Positions 17,907 to 25,374 of a stretch of DNA of 64,000 nucleotides are shown piece by piece. Under the pieces are notes generated by a model. That model was given only the letters and a program-made list of their open reading frames with translations, searched no databases and was not told the origin of the DNA. The DNA is from Actinomycetota bacterium (GTDB lineage: Bacteria > Actinomycetota > Actinomycetes > Actinomycetales > Microbacteriaceae), in contig WLIA01000003.1 in NCBI GenBank assembly GCA_009702455.1, positions 1 to 64,000 of the forward strand. The letters run 5' to 3'. The position numbers and the translations under genes are program-made. Each line of letters starts with the position of its first letter. The first letter of the stretch is position 1.

Positions 17907-19052
17907 TTAGATCGCACGGATGCGGTCGATGGCTGCCGTGATGTTCTCTTTGCTCGAGGCAAAGTTGAAGCGCACAAACTGCCCATACTGCGGGCCAAAG
18001 TTCGTTCCTGGTTCAAGCGCAACTTTGGCCTCTGCAAGAATCTTCGCGGCCGGGTTCTCGCCCAGGTTGAGTTCACTAACGTCAAGCCAAGCCAGGTAGG
18101 TTGCGCTAGGTAACTGGGTTTTCACCTGTGGCAGCTTCTCTGCCAGTTCGGCCAGCAGGTGGTGCCGGTTTTCGTTGAGCACCTCTCGCGCCTGATCGAC
18201 CCAATCGGCACTGCCGTCGTAAGACTCGGCCATCGCGAATGCACCGAGCAGCGAAGCTCGCCAGTGCAGCGCCTCGGGCAACTTTGTAATCACTTTGGCC
18301 ATCGCGTCAGAAGCGTAAACCACAATGGCTGCTTTGAGGCCAGCGGTGTTCCACGACTTGCTCGATGAAGTTATGCAGACGCCAACCTCGCGGGCGTCTT
18401 CGCCACAGTCGAGAAACGGCACAAAGGTGTTCTCGCTGTAAGTGAGCGGCGCGTGAATCTCGTCGCTGATTACCACTGCCCCGTGCTTGCGAGCAGATGC
18501 CGCGAGCGCGGTTAGTTCTTCGCGGGTGTGAACCGTGCCAGACGGGTTCTGCGGGTTGCAGAGCAAAAGCACTTTCACACCCGTTGCGAATACGTGATCG
18601 ATTGCGTCGAGGTCGAGTCGCCAACCGCGAGCCCGGTCGAGTGGCACATCGACAATCTCAGCTTTGGCTTCTGGAATCCAGTGCCAAAAGTTTGTGTAGA
18701 CCGGTGAGTTCAGCATGATCTTGTCACCGGGCTTGACGAGCACTCGAAAGAGCTCGACGGCAGCCACGCCGACATCCGTGGCTAATTTGACCCGCTGCGG
18801 GTCAACCTGCCAGTGCCATTTGGTCGCCGCATATTTCGAGAAGGCCTCGCCCACCTCTGCTACAGGGCCGAGGTATCCGAGATCTGATTCGACGATCATC
18901 TTTGTGAGAGTTTCGCGAATTCCAGTTGAAATTTCGAAATCCATTTCTGCAACGTGCATTGGTAACACGTCGTTTCCGTAACGTCTCCACTTTGAGCTGT
19001 GACGGGTTCTGAGTTGCGAAAGTTCTGGAATGTGATTGTGTTCACTTGCCAT
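17907..19052 (-). CDS. PatB/MalY-type C-S lyase (cystathionine beta-lyase-like aminotransferase)
   Basis: 381 aa from the ATG at 19052; the ORF-track extension to 19415 runs antisense through the amidotransferase gene and is rejected. Fold type I PLP enzyme: MHVAEMDFEIS near the start (as in MalY/PatB), NPQNPSGTVHTREEL, DEIHAPL and the PLP lysine in TSSSKSWNTAGLKAA. Members cleave cystathionine or cysteine conjugates to homocysteine/thiols, pyruvate and ammonia, which fits the neighbouring metZ. TAGACT lies 7 nt before the ATG. Confidence 0.85.
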   Translation of the reverse strand: MASEHNHIPELSQLRTRHSSKWRRYGNDVLPMHVAEMDFEISTGIRETLTKMIVESDLGYLGPVAEVGEAFSKYAATKWHWQVDPQRVKLATDVGVAAVELFRVLVKPGDKIMLNSPVYTNFWHWIPEAKAEIVDVPLDRARGWRLDLDAIDHVFATGVKVLLLCNPQNPSGTVHTREELTALAASARKHGAVVISDEIHAPLTYSENTFVPFLDCGEDAREVGVCITSSSKSWNTAGLKAAIVVYASDAMAKVITKLPEALHWRASLLGAFAMAESYDGSADWVDQAREVLNENRHHLLAELAEKLPQVKTQLPSATYLAWLDVSELNLGENPAAKILAEAKVALEPGTNFGPQYGQFVRFNFASSKENITAAIDRIRAI

Positions 19053-19059
19053 GACTTCG

Positions 19060-19065
19060 AGTCTA
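19060..19065 (-). promoter_or_regulatory. Candidate -10 of leaderless patB-like gene
   Basis: TAGACT, 7 nt before ATG. Same hexamer as before ilvD and the nucleotidyltransferase gene at 49363. Confidence 0.4.
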
Positions 19066-19118
19066 GGCCTGCTCGGCGGTAGCATGGTGAAGCCGAGACT
19101 ATGTGCGAGAGGACCCCC

Positions 19119-19853
19119 ATGAGCACCCAGCCAAAGATTCTGGTGATCGTTCACGACATCGATGACCACCTCAACGAAATGGCTAACCCCATCGCCGAAG
19201 CGGGCATTCTCATGGACACCTGGGATGCCCAGAATGACGGCGATGGCCGGCCAGTGCTCGACGAGCTCGGGCAGTATTCGGGCATCATCTCGCTCGGTGC
19301 CCACGCTGGCGTGCTTGAAGAGGCCGAACACCCATGGATGACCCATGAGCGCAAAATCATGACCTGGGCACTCGACTCCGGCACCCCGTTGCTCGGGCTC
19401 TGCTTTGGTTCGCAACTGCTGGCCTCGGCTGCCGGCGGTCGGGTCTACAAGGCCGAGACTGGCGAGTTTGCCTGGACCAAGGTCAACATGCTGCCCGAGG
19501 CTGCGGCTGACCCGGTTCTTGGCTCTCTCGGCTCAACTGCCGACGCCTTTCACTTTCACTACGACACTTTCGATTTGCCAGAGACTGCCGTGCTGCTCGG
19601 CGAGACCAATGGCATCAAGCAGGCCTTCAGGGTTGGCGACAGCGCTTGGGCGACCCAGTTTCACCCAGAGGTTGGGCTATCGCAGCAGTTGGCGTGGCTC
19701 AGCACCTACCGTAGGGCCTTCATTCGCGAGGGCATCGATCTCGACGAGCAGGTGGCCAAGTCGCATGAATTGGCTGCCAGCTACCGCAAGCAGGCCTGGT
19801 CGCTCTCTGAGGCCTTTGCGAAGCAGGTCTTGGCCTTCCACGCCAAGGGCTAG
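19119..19853 (+). CDS. Class I glutamine amidotransferase domain protein
   Basis: 244 aa from the ATG with GAGAGGA upstream (an earlier ATG at 19101 has none). GMP-synthase-like GATase fold: nucleophile Cys in LLGLCFGSQLLASAAGG and the HxE pair in TQFHPEVGL. Free-standing proteins of this type hydrolyse glutamine or act on gamma-glutamyl compounds; the acceptor is unknown. Divergent from the C-S lyase, and followed by the toxin-antitoxin pair. Confidence 0.85.
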   Translation: MSTQPKILVIVHDIDDHLNEMANPIAEAGILMDTWDAQNDGDGRPVLDELGQYSGIISLGAHAGVLEEAEHPWMTHERKIMTWALDSGTPLLGLCFGSQLLASAAGGRVYKAETGEFAWTKVNMLPEAAADPVLGSLGSTADAFHFHYDTFDLPETAVLLGETNGIKQAFRVGDSAWATQFHPEVGLSQQLAWLSTYRRAFIREGIDLDEQVAKSHELAASYRKQAWSLSEAFAKQVLAFHAKG

Positions 19854-19860
19854 TTGGTTA

Positions 19861-19889
19861 TTGCGTGCATTATGTAAATAATGTACATT
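19861..19889 (+). promoter_or_regulatory. Promoter and operator of the toxin-antitoxin pair
   Basis: TTGCGT, 17-nt spacer, TACATT, 6 nt, ATG. The palindrome AATGTACATT (19880-19889) covers the -10 and contains TGTACA, the core recognised by YefM in the yefM-yoeB operator. A second palindrome, ATTATgtaaATAAT, lies just upstream. Both suit autorepression by the antitoxin. Confidence 0.65.
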
Positions 19890-19895
19890 TTGCAC

Positions 19896-20165
19896 ATGAA
19901 CACAATTAGCTCAACGCAGGCCCGTCAGAACTGGGCAGACACCATCGAAGCCGCTCGCATCGAGCCGGTGACCATCACAGATCACGGCCGCAAGACCGTC
20001 ACCATCATGGATGCCGAATTGGCCAAACTTGCCCTTCAGGTGCTCGAAGATTCTCGTGACGCCGAGATTGCCGAGAAGCGAATGGCCGCTATTCGCAATG
20101 GAGAGCCAACCTACACAACCGAGGAGCTGGCAGCCGAGCTCGGTCTCGATCTTGACGAAATCTAA
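19896..20165 (+). CDS. Phd/YefM-type antitoxin
   Basis: 89 aa from ATG 19896 (the ORF-track ATG at 19881 lies inside the operator). N-terminal Phd/YefM DNA-binding fold: ISSTQARQNWADTIEAARIEPVTITDHGRKTVTIM; acidic C-terminal tail (TTEELAAELGLDLDEI) expected to wrap the toxin. Overlaps the toxin start by 14 nt. Autoregulation through TGTACA is inferred from the operator. Confidence 0.85.
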   Translation: MNTISSTQARQNWADTIEAARIEPVTITDHGRKTVTIMDAELAKLALQVLEDSRDAEIAEKRMAAIRNGEPTYTTEELAAELGLDLDEI

Positions 20166-20424
20166 GTTCAGCATCGAGTGGTCTAGAGAAATCAAGAAGG
20201 ATCTGCAAGCACTCGACAAACAAACTCAACGTCGTATCTTCGCAGCGATTGAATTGCTCCGATCTAACCCGCGCCCCGCAAAAATGCGAAGGCTAATCTC
20301 ACCCGAACCGAAGTTTCGAGTTCGAGTTGGCGACTACAGAATCATCTACCAAATTGAAGATTCGCGACTGGTAATTCTGGTCGTTCGAATTGCGCACCGC
20401 AAAGACGTTTACCGCAATCTTTGA
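20152..20424 (+). CDS. RelE/ParE-superfamily toxin
   Basis: 90 aa. Start TTG at 20152, inside the end of the antitoxin gene in another frame; no ATG or GTG is available before the conserved region, and the ORF track merges it into a longer shadow frame. Pattern SIEWSREIKKDLQALDKQTQRRI, then KFRVRVGDYRIIYQI and VVRIAHRKDVYRN is the RelE family: ribosome-dependent mRNA interferase, with basic and Tyr residues at the end. Full length for the family. Confidence 0.85.
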   Translation: MTKSKFSIEWSREIKKDLQALDKQTQRRIFAAIELLRSNPRPAKMRRLISPEPKFRVRVGDYRIIYQIEDSRLVILVVRIAHRKDVYRNL

Positions 20425-20438
20425 AAACGACTAACGAA

Positions 20439-21308
20439 CTAATCGCCCTTTGCGAGTTTGTCTTGCTTCAGCAACTTCACACCGTAAATTACCGAAACAA
20501 CGACCAAGATTGCGATTGCCGAGTAAGCGCTGATTGCAGCGACCGGTGGAAACTCAAACGAGATGCTTAGTTGCCGCACGTTTAATGCGATGATCAAATT
20601 ACCAACCAAGATTCCGAGCAACCGCTGCGGTGCTTTGCTCACTAACCAAGCAGCAATCGGTGCTGCCAGTGCGCCACCGATTAGAAGTGCGCCTACCGCA
20701 TCCCAGGGGATCTGTTCTGCGCCAAGTCCGATCAAAAAGCCGATGCTCGCCGCCAGTGCGATAACAAATTCTGCAGTGTTGGTTGTGCCAATTGCCTTGC
20801 GCGGCTCGAGCGCGTTCGAAGCGGTCAGCGACGTGGTGACTACCGGACCCCAACCGCCGCCGCCGGTGGAATCGATGAACCCACCAACCAAGCCGAGCGG
20901 TGCAAGCCAGCGTGCGCGAGCGCGTCGTTTCTTGCCGAGAATGATTGGCCGCGTGAAACGGTAGAGCACGAGCACACCCAGCGCCAAGAGAATGCTCGCC
21001 GTCCATGGTCTGGCCGCAGAGAGATCGACACTACTGAGCAGCATTGCCCCAATGAACGCGCCCACCGCGCCCGGAACCGCAACCTTGACCAGTGCGTGCC
21101 AGTCGACGTTGCCGAATCTGATGTGAGATGCGCCTGAAATTGAAGAAGTGACAATCTCAACCAAGTGCACGATGGCCGATGCTGCCGCTGGGTTGTAGGC
21201 CAGAAAGATAAGGAGTGTTGTCGAGGTGACACCAAAGGCCATACCCATTGCGCCGTCAACAAGCTGTGCCAAGAAACCGGCGACAGAGACAAGCAGCAAA
21301 ACCCACAT
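20439..21308 (-). CDS. TSUP-family permease (TauE/SafE)
   Basis: 289 aa, about eight hydrophobic helices in two repeats. The N-terminal AGFLAQLVDGAMGMAFGVTS and the central GFIDSTGGGGWGPVV are the paired motifs of this family, which exports sulfite, sulfoacetate or related anions. The sulfur genes a few kb away make a sulfur substrate plausible but unproven. TAGTTT 7 nt before the ATG suggests a leaderless transcript. Confidence 0.88.
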   Translation of the reverse strand: MWVLLLVSVAGFLAQLVDGAMGMAFGVTSTTLLIFLAYNPAAASAIVHLVEIVTSSISGASHIRFGNVDWHALVKVAVPGAVGAFIGAMLLSSVDLSAARPWTASILLALGVLVLYRFTRPIILGKKRRARARWLAPLGLVGGFIDSTGGGGWGPVVTTSLTASNALEPRKAIGTTNTAEFVIALAASIGFLIGLGAEQIPWDAVGALLIGGALAAPIAAWLVSKAPQRLLGILVGNLIIALNVRQLSISFEFPPVAAISAYSAIAILVVVSVIYGVKLLKQDKLAKGD

Positions 21309-21315
21309 GGGTTCA

Positions 21316-21321
21316 AAACTA
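21316..21321 (-). promoter_or_regulatory. Candidate -10 of the TSUP permease gene
   Basis: TAGTTT, 7 nt (TGAACCC) before ATG, without Shine-Dalgarno. Confidence 0.35.
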
Positions 21322-21367
21322 ATTCATCGCGCCCAGAGAGTTGGGCTAAAAACCCGCGAGTTGGCGA

Positions 21368-22330
21368 TTATCGGCCAAAAACTTCTTCAATGCGTTTGAT
21401 GGTCTTGGCCAAATACTCCGGCACTATGGCCCTGTGCTCGGGGTTCTCGGTTTCAAGAATGTAACTCAACAAAACGATTCTGCGCTGCAACTTGAGTGCC
21501 GACATCTCATCGTGGGTGAATTCGGGCAATGGCGCTAACTCTTGATAGCCAGCAAGAAAAGCGGCATCTTGCTCATCGGTGTCGTTGTAATAAAGAGTGA
21601 CCGCGATGTCTTGCACCGGCAGACCGATAACGCAGTCGTCGAAATCGAATATGGCAACATCACTGCCCTGCCACATCACATTCCAAGGATGAATATCTGC
21701 GTGAATGAGTTGGGGGCGATTGCGTGAGTAGAGATCGCGAGTGATGGCCTCGATTTTCTCAACGGCTTTCGCAATGATTGCTTTCTCTTCAGTCGTGACT
21801 AAATCTGAGGGTTCAATCGAGTCGCCGTTATCCCAGAAAACGTCATCTACGATCGGCAGGCTAGCGCTTTCTGGCAACCTGATGTCTCGTGCGGCAGCAT
21901 GCATTCTCGCCATCGCGCGCCCGGCGGCTCGCATCATCTCTTCTGTCGGTTCATCACCCAGCTCTTTACCATCTAGCCAACTGAATAACACCGCATGAAG
22001 ATTGCGCTTAAGCATTGGGTGCCAGACAGTTGAAATGTATTCGCCGCTTCGGTTCTTGATTGGAACCGGAACGGTCAAGCCCGCGACGGTTGCGAGTTGC
22101 CCGACCCAAAAGATCTCGGCTCTCAGATTTGGCAGCGTGCGCTTCGAGTTGACGTTTATGCGCAAGGCGAATCGTTCGCCGCTCGAAGCGGTGACTTTGA
22201 AGGTGCTATTGAACTCGTGGTTGATCGACTCAAGTTCACACGCGCCGAGGTCAAAGCCGTCGATGATTTGACGAGCAAGCGGCAACATGGTCTCGACCTG
22301 CTGCTCGATGCTCAAATCGGCAAACGCCAT
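21368..22330 (-). CDS. APH-type phosphotransferase (homoserine kinase II-like)
   Basis: 320 aa. Aminoglycoside/choline-kinase fold: catalytic loop LIHADIHPWNVMW and metal-binding IFDFDDCVIG. N-lobe region HEFNSTFKVTASSGERFALRI carries the nucleotide-binding strand. Substrate may be an amino alcohol or homoserine; not decidable by eye. CAGGAG ribosome site before the ATG. Reads in the same direction as the following TSUP gene. Confidence 0.82.
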   Translation of the reverse strand: MAFADLSIEQQVETMLPLARQIIDGFDLGACELESINHEFNSTFKVTASSGERFALRINVNSKRTLPNLRAEIFWVGQLATVAGLTVPVPIKNRSGEYISTVWHPMLKRNLHAVLFSWLDGKELGDEPTEEMMRAAGRAMARMHAAARDIRLPESASLPIVDDVFWDNGDSIEPSDLVTTEEKAIIAKAVEKIEAITRDLYSRNRPQLIHADIHPWNVMWQGSDVAIFDFDDCVIGLPVQDIAVTLYYNDTDEQDAAFLAGYQELAPLPEFTHDEMSALKLQRRIVLLSYILETENPEHRAIVPEYLAKTIKRIEEVFGR

Positions 22331-22349
22331 CGGGGTCTCCTGAGTTGAC

Positions 22350-22757
22350 TCATATCTCGAAACAGAAAGCCTGCGCCGAGCGAAAGTCGTAATCCAAGTG
22401 CTTTCTTAGCGTGTCAATTATCGCCGAGCCTGACCTGACAAAGTAGCCGGCAGATGTGACCCAATCATTCTGATCAAACTCGGCATACGACTCACGGCAG
22501 TAGGCGTATAGCGCGTCAACGAGTTCTTCGTGATTCTCATAGACAACGACGTAACCGTCGTTGGCCGCCGACGTGCAGTCGAAACTTGGCCAGGTCTCTT
22601 CATCTTCGACAAGCGGCCCGCAGTGCTGCCCAGCCTCAGCCATCGCCGATCGCAGTTCCTTGTTGTCGGCATGTGGCCAAACGGGATGGGCGCATCCGGT
22701 CAATAGAACAAGCAGCGCCACAAGAAGACCAATCTTGGCCGCCCGAAATCGAAACAT
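22350..22757 (-). CDS. Small putative lipoprotein
   Basis: 135 aa from ATG 22757 (TTG at 22763 also possible). Signal peptide with lipobox LLTGC (cysteine about residue 22), then a small Cys-containing domain (HCGPLV, SFDCTSA, AYCRESY, AFCFEI). Four mature-domain cysteines suggest two disulfides outside the membrane. Function unknown. TATTGT sits 6 nt before the ATG. Confidence 0.65.
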   Translation of the reverse strand: MFRFRAAKIGLLVALLVLLTGCAHPVWPHADNKELRSAMAEAGQHCGPLVEDEETWPSFDCTSAANDGYVVVYENHEELVDALYAYCRESYAEFDQNDWVTSAGYFVRSGSAIIDTLRKHLDYDFRSAQAFCFEI

Positions 22758-22763
22758 GCCCAA

Positions 22764-22769
22764 ACAATA
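22764..22769 (-). promoter_or_regulatory. Candidate -10 of the lipoprotein gene
   Basis: TATTGT, 6 nt (TTGGGC) before ATG. Supports ATG 22757 over TTG 22763 as start. Confidence 0.4.
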
Positions 22770-22858
22770 GGGTTAGCCACAGACAAGCCATAATGGAGCC
22801 AGTCACCAGATTGCAGCAATCGAGTAATCACCAAACAAAGACGTTAGGGAGATTCAAA

Positions 22859-23788
22859 ATGGACATCAACCAGATTCATCCAGAACTCAGAAAAGCCACC
22901 GCTTCATTTCCGAAACTTCCGGTGACCAACCGACTGGGTCGAGCCATCACCAGATCGCTTCTGCCCCTGTTGCTCCCCCGAATCAAAACTCCTGCGGGCA
23001 TCACCATTTCAAAAGAGAAGACCGCGGGCGGTTTGAATCTCAGAATCTACACGCCGACCGGCAACAAAGATCGCGCTGCCATGCTCTACATTCACGGCGG
23101 TGGCATGATGATTGGTTCACCTGCCATGGATGACGCACTGCTTGCCAGCACGGCATCAGAGCTAGACATCGTCATCGTCTCGCCCGACTACCGACTTGCG
23201 CCCGAGAACCCATACCCGTCGGCAGTCGACGATTGCCACAGCGCTTGGTCTTGGCTGCTCGAGAACGCAGCCGCAAGAGGCGTTGACGCGAAACGCATCG
23301 CAATCGGCGGCGTGAGTGCCGGTGGTGGCCTTGCAGCCGGATTGGTTTTGCGACTCAAAGACGAGGGTGGCGCGCAGCCTGCTGCCCAATGGCTGTTCTG
23401 CCCGATGCTCGACGACCGCACCGCTCAAAACAGATCGCTCGACGAAATCAACCACTTCATTTGGAATAACAAAATGAATCTCTCCGGCTGGAGCTCATAC
23501 CTGGGCAAGAACTTCGGAACCGACAATGTCTCGCACTATGCCGCACCTGCCCGAAGAACCGATCTAAGTGGTTTGCCAAAAACATGGATAGGTGTTGGCG
23601 ACGTCGAGTTGTTCTTTGAAGAGGATCGCGCATACGCCAACAAACTCTCTGCGGCTGGCGTTGCCTGCGAACTCGAGATTGTCGTTGGCGCTCCGCACGC
23701 GTTTGACGGACTCGCTCCAGATTCTCAACGCGCCAAGGATTACCTGGCAAAAGCCAAGTCTTGGCTGAAGAGCGCGCTTCTGGTTTAG
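22859..23788 (+). CDS. Alpha/beta hydrolase, HSL-type esterase
   Basis: 309 aa from the ATG with AGGGAGA upstream; the ORF-track N-terminus before it lies antisense to the lipoprotein gene. Hormone-sensitive-lipase family: oxyanion motif YIHGGGMMIGSP, nucleophile elbow GVSAGGG, catalytic Asp region WIGVGDVELF and His in APHAFDGLA. Acts on short acyl esters; no specific substrate. Ends at the bidirectional terminator before tRNA-Lys. Confidence 0.88.
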   Translation: MDINQIHPELRKATASFPKLPVTNRLGRAITRSLLPLLLPRIKTPAGITISKEKTAGGLNLRIYTPTGNKDRAAMLYIHGGGMMIGSPAMDDALLASTASELDIVIVSPDYRLAPENPYPSAVDDCHSAWSWLLENAAARGVDAKRIAIGGVSAGGGLAAGLVLRLKDEGGAQPAAQWLFCPMLDDRTAQNRSLDEINHFIWNNKMNLSGWSSYLGKNFGTDNVSHYAAPARRTDLSGLPKTWIGVGDVELFFEEDRAYANKLSAAGVACELEIVVGAPHAFDGLAPDSQRAKDYLAKAKSWLKSALLV

Positions 23789-23812
23789 TTGCCCTATTGG
23801 GCCAAAATGAAG

Positions 23813-23846
23813 AAAATCCAGCTCTCGTGAGAAGAAACTGGATTTT
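23813..23846. terminator. Bidirectional hairpin terminator
   Basis: AAAATCCAG at 23813-23821 and CTGGATTTT at 23838-23846, perfect 9-bp arms with A-rich and T-rich ends, between the convergent esterase gene and tRNA-Lys. Confidence 0.7.
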
Positions 23847-23848
23847 CG

Positions 23849-23921
23849 TGCGCCCCCCGGGACTTGAACCCGGAACCCACTGATTAAGAGTCAGTTGCTC
23901 TGCCGATTGAGCTAGAGGCGC
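23849..23921 (-). tRNA. tRNA-Lys (anticodon CTT)
   Basis: 73 nt on the minus strand with acceptor GCGCCTC, D arm with AGCTCAATCGGCAGAGC, anticodon arm CTGACTCTTAATCAG (CTT), and T arm with GGTTCAAGTCC. The acceptor contains one G-U pair; CCA is not encoded. TATTCT about 30-35 nt upstream may be the -10. Confidence 0.95.
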
Positions 23922-24054
23922 GTGCTGGCGAAACCGCACAACGAGTCCCAAGAATAGCAGATTCTGGCTAGCAGTCGCCAATCGACCAACGTTCAGCGTC
24001 TGTTCAGTTTGGCTCGGTAAAATCGGAGTATTCACCCCAACCACGGAGGTTCAG

Positions 24055-24525
24055 ATGACCACTGAAAGACTCGAAGAGGGCACCAAAGCGCCAACATTCA
24101 CCCTGCCTAACCAGGATGGCGACAAAGTAAAACTGACCGATTTCAAAGGTCAAAAAGTGATCGTCTATTTCTTTCCTGCGGCATCTACCCCAGGCTGCAC
24201 CAAAGAAGCCTGCGACTTCAACGACAACCTAAACCCGCTCAAGGCGGCGGGCTACACGGTGATTGGTATTTCGAAAGACCCGATCAAGAAGCTGAAGAAG
24301 TTTCACACAGACCAGAAATTGAATTTTGTTTTGCTAAGCGACGAGTCGCTAGAGGTGCACAATCTATTTGGCTCTTATGGTGCGAAGGTTCTCTACGGCC
24401 GGCAGTATGAGGGTGTTCTGCGATCAACTTTTGTGATTGACGAGAAGGGCAAGATCACCCTGCCTCTTTACAACGTCAAAGCCACCGGTCACGTGGCCAT
24501 GCTGCGCAAGCAACTGGGCATTTAG
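24055..24525 (+). CDS. bcp: Peroxiredoxin, Bcp/PrxQ type
   Basis: 156 aa. Thiol peroxidase reducing H2O2 and organic hydroperoxides in the cytoplasm. Peroxidatic cysteine in ASTPGCTKEACDF, with the resolving cysteine five residues later as in PrxQ; N-terminal APTFTLPNQDGDKVKLTDFKG. Strong GGAGG site before ATG and TAAAAT about 35 nt upstream. Convergent with a small membrane protein gene. Confidence 0.93.
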   Translation: MTTERLEEGTKAPTFTLPNQDGDKVKLTDFKGQKVIVYFFPAASTPGCTKEACDFNDNLNPLKAAGYTVIGISKDPIKKLKKFHTDQKLNFVLLSDESLEVHNLFGSYGAKVLYGRQYEGVLRSTFVIDEKGKITLPLYNVKATGHVAMLRKQLGI

Positions 24526-24535
24526 AGCTGCGAAT

Positions 24536-24946
24536 CTAGTCGCGATCGATTTCTTCTGTGGTCTGTTCGGCCACCGCTTTGTTTAGCAAAAAATAAAGAC
24601 CGATAAAGGCCGTGGAGAGTAACCAGCCACCGAAGTAGTAGCCGGTGATTTCGCCGGTGAAACTATTCCAGGCAATCGCGATTTGAATTAGCTGCCAAAA
24701 AATCGCTGCGGTTCTAGCCCAGCGTTTGCGAAAAACGAGTTGGCGCGAGACGAAGAAAAGATAGGCTGCGGTGCCCGCAGTGATAGCGCAAAGTGCAATC
24801 AAAGCACCAACTAATTTGGCATCTGTAACCAGGCCGAAAAGAAAATAGAGTGCCACACCTGAGGTGGCCAGAGCTTCTGCAAAAATCACCATTACAGCAA
24901 CACGTAGTTGCCACGCAAGGGCTAGAAATCGGGCTTTTAGGCTCAT
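24536..24946 (-). CDS. Four-helix membrane protein
   Basis: 136 aa, not assigned. Hydrophobic segments at about 12-38, 45-67, 80-100 and 105-122; acidic tail. GAGGAT ribosome site before ATG. Divergent from whiB1 with a 130-nt intergenic region. Similar small proteins occur near whiB1/pdtaS in related genomes, from memory only. Confidence 0.65.
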   Translation of the reverse strand: MSLKARFLALAWQLRVAVMVIFAEALATSGVALYFLFGLVTDAKLVGALIALCAITAGTAAYLFFVSRQLVFRKRWARTAAIFWQLIQIAIAWNSFTGEITGYYFGGWLLSTAFIGLYFLLNKAVAEQTTEEIDRD

Positions 24947-25077
24947 TTATCCTCTTTTTGGGTATTGCCAAAAGGGGTCGATTGTGAAACTATTTTCGAA
25001 GGAAAACAACACCTCGAACCCGCTCAATAAGCGTAGGTCAATGGGGTAAAAATGGCAGTTTTAAAGGACAACCATAT

Positions 25078-25332
25078 ATGGACATGCAGTGGCTCAACGA
25101 ATCTCGTTGCCTAACCGAAGACCCTGAACTCTTCTTTCCGATCGGAAACACCGGCCCTGCAGTAGAACAAATCGAGCAAGCAAAAGCGGTCTGCCGCGAA
25201 TGCACTGTGGCGACCCTATGCCTCGAATACGCCATCAAAGAGAACCAGGACACCGGTGTTTGGGGTGGCCTCAGCGAGGATGAGCGCAAGTCACTGAAGC
25301 GCAAGTATGCCCGCGCCCGTCGCGCCAGCTAA
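25078..25332 (+). CDS. whiB1: WhiB1-like transcription factor
   Basis: 84 aa, the WhiB1 length. Cys11, Cys39, Cys42 and Cys48 bind a [4Fe-4S] cluster; GVWGG turn and basic tail (KSLKRKYARARRAS) for DNA contact. WhiB1 is an essential, NO-reactive partner of the housekeeping sigma factor in mycobacteria. AAAGGA lies before the ATG. The pdtaS gene on the other strand is its usual neighbour. Confidence 0.92.
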   Translation: MDMQWLNESRCLTEDPELFFPIGNTGPAVEQIEQAKAVCRECTVATLCLEYAIKENQDTGVWGGLSEDERKSLKRKYARARRAS

Positions 25333-25347
25333 ACAAAAGTTTTGAAA

Positions 25348-25370
25348 GAACCCGCCCTCGAGGCGGGTTT
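25348..25370. terminator. Terminator between whiB1 and pdtaS
   Basis: ACCCGCC-CTCGA-GGCGGGT followed by T5 on the plus strand, preceded by an A-rich run on the other side, so it can serve both convergent genes. Confidence 0.85.
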
Positions 25371-25374
25371 TTCA

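Noticed and set aside
19053-19415. N-terminal extension of the PatB/MalY-like ORF
   Set aside because: Antisense to the amidotransferase gene; the MalY-like N-terminus begins at 19052.
19881-19895. Upstream ATG (MYILHMNT) for the antitoxin
   Set aside because: It lies within the TGTACA operator and -10; ATG 19896 has the 6-nt spacing seen at other leaderless starts.
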